This document shows positions 58,786 to 64,000 of a DNA stretch of 64,000 bases, one piece after another. Under the pieces are notes generated by a model that saw only the letters and a program-made list of their open reading frames with translations, made no database searches and was not told the origin of the DNA. The DNA comes from Typhlomys cinereus. Taxonomy: Eukaryota > Chordata > Mammalia > Rodentia > Platacanthomyidae. Made by a program: the position numbers and the translations under genes. The DNA is taken from assembly GCA_023101885.1 (NCBI GenBank), contig JALPQD010000101.1:4590600-4654599 (forward strand), in the 5' to 3' direction. Each line of letters begins with the position of its first letter. The stretch's first letter is position 1.

Positions 58786-60539
58786 ACTTTTTCTTAAGGA
58801 CCAGAGGCAGGTGGCTTGAGCCTGTGCTTTCCCTGCAGAGCAACAATTCAACTCCTGAGCAAGCTGTTTGTGCAGTTCACTGATCTATCCAGATAAAGGA
58901 TCTATAATGTGCTTAATGAGAAGTGATGAGAGTCATTCTGTGAGTAGCTTTAAGAGCTCTACTTTTCTCCCTAGGAATAGGTAGTAAACCAGGTAGCAAA
59001 CTCCTAGCTAGTAGGTTGAGCACTCCCAATGCCTCCCCTAGGAAGCAATCTCTGTTCTCTAGAGGCACGCTTGTGAGAATGCCACTCTGTTCCCAGGCAC
59101 AGTGCACCCCCTGGGGGAGAGAAGCTGGTTAGGAGTCAGCTCTGCTAGGGAAGACTAACTGCAGGAGGATGAGAAGTTAGAGCTGGGGGCGGGGATTGGA
59201 ACAGGAGATGGTCCAGAGAGACTGCGCAGTGCCCTTGCTGGGAGATGCCAGTTCCTTCTCTCACAGGGACTGCTTCTCTTTCCTCTCCGGCCTGGGCCCG
59301 TGAGCACTCTGTAGGAAGACAGAACAGTGCAGGCTGGAGTTCTGAGGAACGAGGGGAAACACAGGGGTGCGAGACCGTCACAAAGTGCATGTGATGGAGC
59401 CACAGGAGAGAGAAGTGGGTGAATTCCTGTCCACCACCCCAGGGCCACCTCTGCAGCGTGGCCAGAGGCTTCCACAGCGCCCACTGTCCACTCCCAACCG
59501 GAGCACTCCTGCTTCTGTGACCTATGCCTCTGCTCCAACCGGTGGTCACCCTAACACCCGAGACAAAGGTCCTTCGCTCATGCACAACAGAACAATGCCC
59601 CAGAGTTGCCCCCTTTGCTGGTTTCAGAGGGCAACTGTCCTCTGCTACCTCCCATATTCCCCGAAAGGAGAACTTGGAGTAAATATTTAGCTGTTTGTTC
59701 AATAAGGTAGTTTAGCTTATAGGAACAGATCTTCCCTCACATGGGACTCTAAAAAGCTACCTTTACTTTGGGTGGGAAAAAATGTGGCTCATAAACATAT
59801 TTATTTTTCCTGAATTGGGTTTTGTGTTTAAAAAAAAAAGTTGTTCAGTACTTCTCCAAGGTCTGTGGAAGCCGGGTGGATTCAAAGTATCCGTGTTATG
59901 AAAAGCCCTTTCAGAAAAGCACATGTGAGTCTAATTTATTCCGATAGGCATTTTGGGGTGGAAGGTTTATTTCTGACCTGTGTTAGAATCAGAGAATCAT
60001 GACACTTGTACTCTGACATTTAAGTCTACGTGCCTGAGGCATGAATGGAAACCGAGTAGGTAGACAAGCCGGGTAAATAAAAATGAAGGTATTTACCTAG
60101 GGTGTCATGGGGGCAGGGGAGACAGCATGAGCCTGGAGCTGCTGACCTCAGAACACTCTCAGGCATGGGCAAAGAGACTCAATTCTCAACTGTGAAGTTT
60201 GTTTTCCTGCCGAGCTCCATTTCTGCTAAAACTCTTATTCAATTCAGAAAATTTTACAGCTGTAAAAAAAAAATCACAAAGAAGAAACATACGGGTTTGC
60301 AACTCTCCAGCTGCTTCTTTAAAACTAAAACATGCTTTAAAACACGCTAGAGTGTGGTGCTGTCACTGCTTAGTTTCCTTACCTCTTGAGAATGCCCTGT
60401 GTCATTGCTTCTCCCACACCACAATCAGGAGCCACACAGCGACAATTAATTCATTCCGCACACCCTTTTGAGATATTTAGGACTCATCCCTTTTAAAAAA
60501 TTAGAAATAATATTGGGATAAATCTCTTTTCTTAATCAA

Positions 60540-60835
60540 TATTCATGTGTATGTGTGCATGGGGTGCATGCATGTGTGTGTCCAGGTGATATGGGACTCA
60601 TCCTCGATAGCTCTTTTGCATCACTGTTTTTGAGACTGAGCCTCTAATTAAACCCAGAACTTGCTGATAGGGTTAGTCTCTGACTAGCCAGTTTGCTCCA
60701 AGGATTCCCAGGCTCTATCTTCCAGACCTAGAATTATAAGCTGGCAGTATTTTATATGAGATGCAGGAATCTGAACTCTCATCCTTTCGCTTGCATGGCA
60801 AGCACCCCAACGCTGACCCATCTCCCCAGTCTGTG
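60540..60835 (-). repeat. B4-like composite SINE
   Basis: Inverted: a TG-rich tail, 'gggactcatcctcgatagct', 'gactgagcctctaattaaac', 'gactagccagtttgctccaa', 'attataagctggcagtattt' and the head 'cgctgacccatctccccagt'. Same longer variant as 12090-12418. Confidence 0.7.
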
Positions 60836-60934
60836 ATGAATTTCTTGGAGACTTATGTTCACAGTTCCAGTGGATGCATTCTGGGAATTAACTCATGCAC
60901 ATGAAATGGCTCAGCTAGAAGCTATGCAATTTTA

Positions 60935-61040
60935 TGTTGTTTGCTTGTTTTGGACAGTGTTGCTAGCCCATGAAGGTCTTGAACTGGCATTCCTACCTTG
61001 GCCTCCCAAGGGTTACAGGCACGTACCATAAGGCACTGCT
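60935..61040 (-). repeat. B1-type SINE, diverged
   Basis: Inverted: 'ggacagtgttgctagcccat', 'gaaggtcttgaactggcatt', 'ggcctcccaagggttacagg', 'cacgtacca'. Confidence 0.7.
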
Positions 61041-61544
61041 GTAGTGTCTACATTTTAGAGGGTTTGGGGATACATAGTGCCCGTCTGTACCTCACAGTTC
61101 ATACTCCAACCAGCCTTAGAGAAGAGCATCCACTCCTGGGATTTGTATCAACACTGGGTATGGCATTAATAACAAAAGCAGAACCAGCCAAAATTTGCTA
61201 ACAGGACAGATGGAAAGAAGTAGTATGGGTTTCCAAAAAAACTCTTAAGATTAACCAAGGAAAACAAGTTTGAGATAGTATAATCTTCATTTTCCTGATG
61301 AGAAACAGACACAATGCAAGTGAAAGAACTTGGCAGGGGGACCTGTGCTTGAGTTTATTTGCTGCTCATTAATTTCATCTTTCCCACTGGCCTGTGGGGG
61401 CAAGCTAGCGTAATAAGTGTGTGGATCCTGGGTCGGTGAGGTCTGGGGTGGCTGCTGGCCAGGGAGTCCATTCCTAGGTTTACGACCCTCAGTTTCCCCC
61501 ACTACATGTCTGCTGCAAGCCCTGAGATGGCGGTGACAAGACAG

Positions 61545-61598
61545 CCCAAGGGACACAGCCCAAGGGACACAGCCCAAGGGACACAGCCCAAGGGACAG
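61545..61598. repeat. Four tandem copies of a 14-bp unit
   Basis: cccaagggacacag occurs three times exactly and a fourth time with a two-base shortening, head to tail, in COX10 intron 5. Confidence 0.95.
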
Positions 61599-62744
61599 CC
61601 GTGTGCTATAGTGTGGGCACACTCAGGCATGGCTCTTCCTCTGTGGCAGGGCCGCTACGATGGTGTGGCAGGCAGTGAACCAGACCATACACCAACTAAG
61701 TGTGTTTCAACAGAGGCAGCAGGGTGATGTGGGAGTACCAACCCCAGTGGGGCATGCTGGGGAGATGCACAGGAAATGTTTGAAGGAGGAAGTGAGGTTG
61801 GCTTGAAGATAGATGGGCTGGAGAGGGGGCAGAGCAGCTGAACAGAGTTCAGGAAGTGGGAGCAGCCTACGAGAAGACCAGGCAGGCACAGGGAGAAGCC
61901 TAGAAGCTTGAGCAACCACAGGAAGTTCCTTGTGTCTGAAGTGTCCAAAGTGGGGAAGAAAGGGGTGCAGGGCGCCAGAGAAGCTGGGGAGATCCTTCAG
62001 GCTAGCTGAGGGCAGATACAGTCTGGGGGTGGGGGTCTCTGCTTCTGACAGGGACCACAGTGCTTTCCAGTTGAGGCTAGACAGCAGCCTTTACACACCT
62101 CAAGCAAGAAGCTCACACTGCACACTTTTGAAGAATAAGAATCACAAACGCTGATTTTTATCAAAGACTCAAGTAGAAGGAACAGACTTTCTAGCTAACA
62201 TCTTTAATCTCATGCACTGCAGATTTTTCAAACTATATTGGGGGAGTAGATCAGATCAGATGAGCAGAGGGGGGCAGCCCTCCTCCTGACTGAAGACTCT
62301 GGCTGCATGAGGTGGGTTCTAGGTCCTCCTGAGTTCTGGTTCTTGGCTCCATCTCGTCTCTGCTGAGCTTCTCTTGTTTGACCACTTGATTAGATTGGTA
62401 CACTTCTGTAAATTACCTGAAGTCTGAGATAAGGCTGAGTCGAAACCAAAATAAACAAAGGAAAGCTAATAGACTTTTGGTTAAAATCATAGTATTTATA
62501 AAAATGGCATTAAAAGCAGGACTTTTTGAGACTATGCAGGAAGACAAGCAAGAACCAAGGTTCTAAGATAAAGGGAAAACATATTTGGTGGGTCTGGTTC
62601 ACTTTTAAAATCCAATTTACAGTGAAAATTTAAATTTTCATGGTGACAGTAAAGTTACACTCAGTACTTTGGGCATATGTGTGTGCATGTGTTTGTGTGT
62701 GTGTATATGGGCATAAGTGTGGTAATGGAGACTTAAACAAGCAC

Positions 62745-62796
62745 CTCATGCATGCTAAGCAAGTGCTGTACCACAGAGCAATACCCCCAGCCCCAA
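62745..62796 (-). repeat. ID-like fragment
   Basis: Inverted: 'cctcatgcatgctaagcaag', 'tgctgtaccacagagcaata', 'cccccagcccc', preceded by a TG-rich stretch. Confidence 0.65.
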
Positions 62797-64000
62797 GCTT
62801 AGCAGTTTGATAGACAATTTTTTCAGACAGAAAAAGATTAACAAAGAAGGCTTGTTTCTATCTAAGAACTGTGACTATCTACCTCATGTGTGACGAGAGC
62901 CAAATATCAAAGCCCAGAAGGGCAATTCTGCCAAGGATCAGCTTCATGATTTCAGGGCAATTATTCCATGCACTTTTTTCCTCTTTATAACACTACTGAG
63001 CAATTGCTCAGCAGCTCATTTGTTTTCCTCTGATAGGCTTACAGGTGCGCCCCAAATGCGACGATGCAGCCTGCCTTGCACTCTTCTCTAGGGAATCACG
63101 TGTCACTCTCTGCATGAAGGTGACACCGACATGTGGATGCACAGTGTTACTCTCATTTGCTCACTGTGTTCTGCACTTATAATCTTTGGTTTTAAACCTT
63201 CCACTCTGTCCTTTTGCTCTCACTTTCTAATTCTGCAGCAGTCTGCTACTGAGTGTCTCCTTGACACCGGGCTTCCAAAGTCCAGCTGAGAAGCTGGCTG
63301 ACCAGGCTTCCTTGAGCGTCCCTGGGTCCTAGACACCCAGCCTCAGGGGAAAGGCCTCCAGGGAACCCCACACCCATCCTTCATGCTGGTTCCAAGTGTG
63401 GAAGAGCATCACCCCAGAACCCGGTAGGAACCCAGCGAATCTTTCTACAGTTTGGGGACCACAACTATATCCTTTGCCAATGTAGTGTTGGTGCCCAGCC
63501 AGGCCACATTTGCTAAGCCCATGGGAGCCACTGCACGTCAGCGCTCGTGGTGGCTGGCTGGGGCAGGTCGCACCAGCAGTCTCTTCATGCATGTCTCTTG
63601 ACATGTTCCATGGAAAGAACACAGGGATGTGAGCTCAAGAACTTACGGGCAGGAAAAGAGTGTAGCTCCTGGCTTCTCTGTACCCTTACCTAGTGTGTGT
63701 GCATTAGGGGCACTGTAAGGGCAACTGAAACAAGCAAGCATGGCAGAGCACTGGATCAGTGGTACATTGATGCTCATGCTGTTTCATTCACTAGGTCTGC
63801 TGAACATTTTCATACAAGACTATTTTTAAGATGGTCTCATACTTTTAGTATGATTACTATATTCTGCTTCCTGCTGGCAGAATGGACTGCTGGCCAAGAT
63901 CAGTGGTGCGAGTGGCAGATCTGGTGCTGGCCAGCACAAGAAAGGACCACTCCTTGAGTCTCTCTTGTCCTGAGTTTCTGCAACTGAGCGGTAAAGGATG

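Overview
This is mammalian nuclear DNA, almost certainly from a rodent. The evidence is two recognisable vertebrate genes with GT-AG introns, B1, ID and B3/B4-type SINEs, many CA/TG microsatellites, ERVL-type LTRs and a purine-rich L1 3' end. The commonest repeat is a composite SINE with a tRNA-like head, a B1-like middle and a CA tail. No standard murid B2 copies were seen, so the source may be a rodent outside mouse, rat and hamster; a dipodoid-like lineage is a guess, not a demonstration.

Both genes are read from the minus strand, so transcription runs from high to low coordinates. COX10 (mitochondrial heme O synthase) enters from the right. The window holds part of intron 5 (57806-64000), exon 6 (57573-57805), intron 6 (47699-57572), the last coding exon 7 with the stop codon (47292-47698), and a 3' UTR of about 1.4 kb that probably ends just below an AATAAA signal at 45902-45907. 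Exons 1-5 lie beyond position 64000.

About 38 kb of gene-free intergenic DNA follows (about 7.7-45.9 kb). It is filled with SINEs, ERVL-like LTRs (most solo, one two-LTR provirus at 43069-45167), a young-looking L1 3' end with a 16-bp target-site duplication (29555-29957), satellite-like tracts and one non-repetitive block that looks like conserved regulatory DNA (38780-39130).

On the left is HS3ST3B1 (heparan sulfate glucosamine 3-O-sulfotransferase 3B1): a CpG-island promoter (about 7.5-7.75 kb), a GC-rich 5' UTR, coding exon 1 (6512-7065), and the first 6.5 kb of intron 1 (1-6511), which runs off the left edge. A second CpG-rich block at 10.27-10.71 kb ends in a plus-strand consensus splice donor and could be a divergent noncoding promoter. 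The tandem COX10 then HS3ST3B1 order in one orientation matches what I recall of human 17p12. The genes do not share a pathway: one serves mitochondrial heme A synthesis, the other Golgi heparan sulfate modification.

I found no new coding system. The parts most worth a second look are the nested transposon histories, the intact-structured ERVL-like provirus, the possible divergent promoter, a two-codon upstream ORF in the HS3ST3B1 leader, and several candidate conserved noncoding elements. Repeat boundaries and family names were judged by eye and are approximate.
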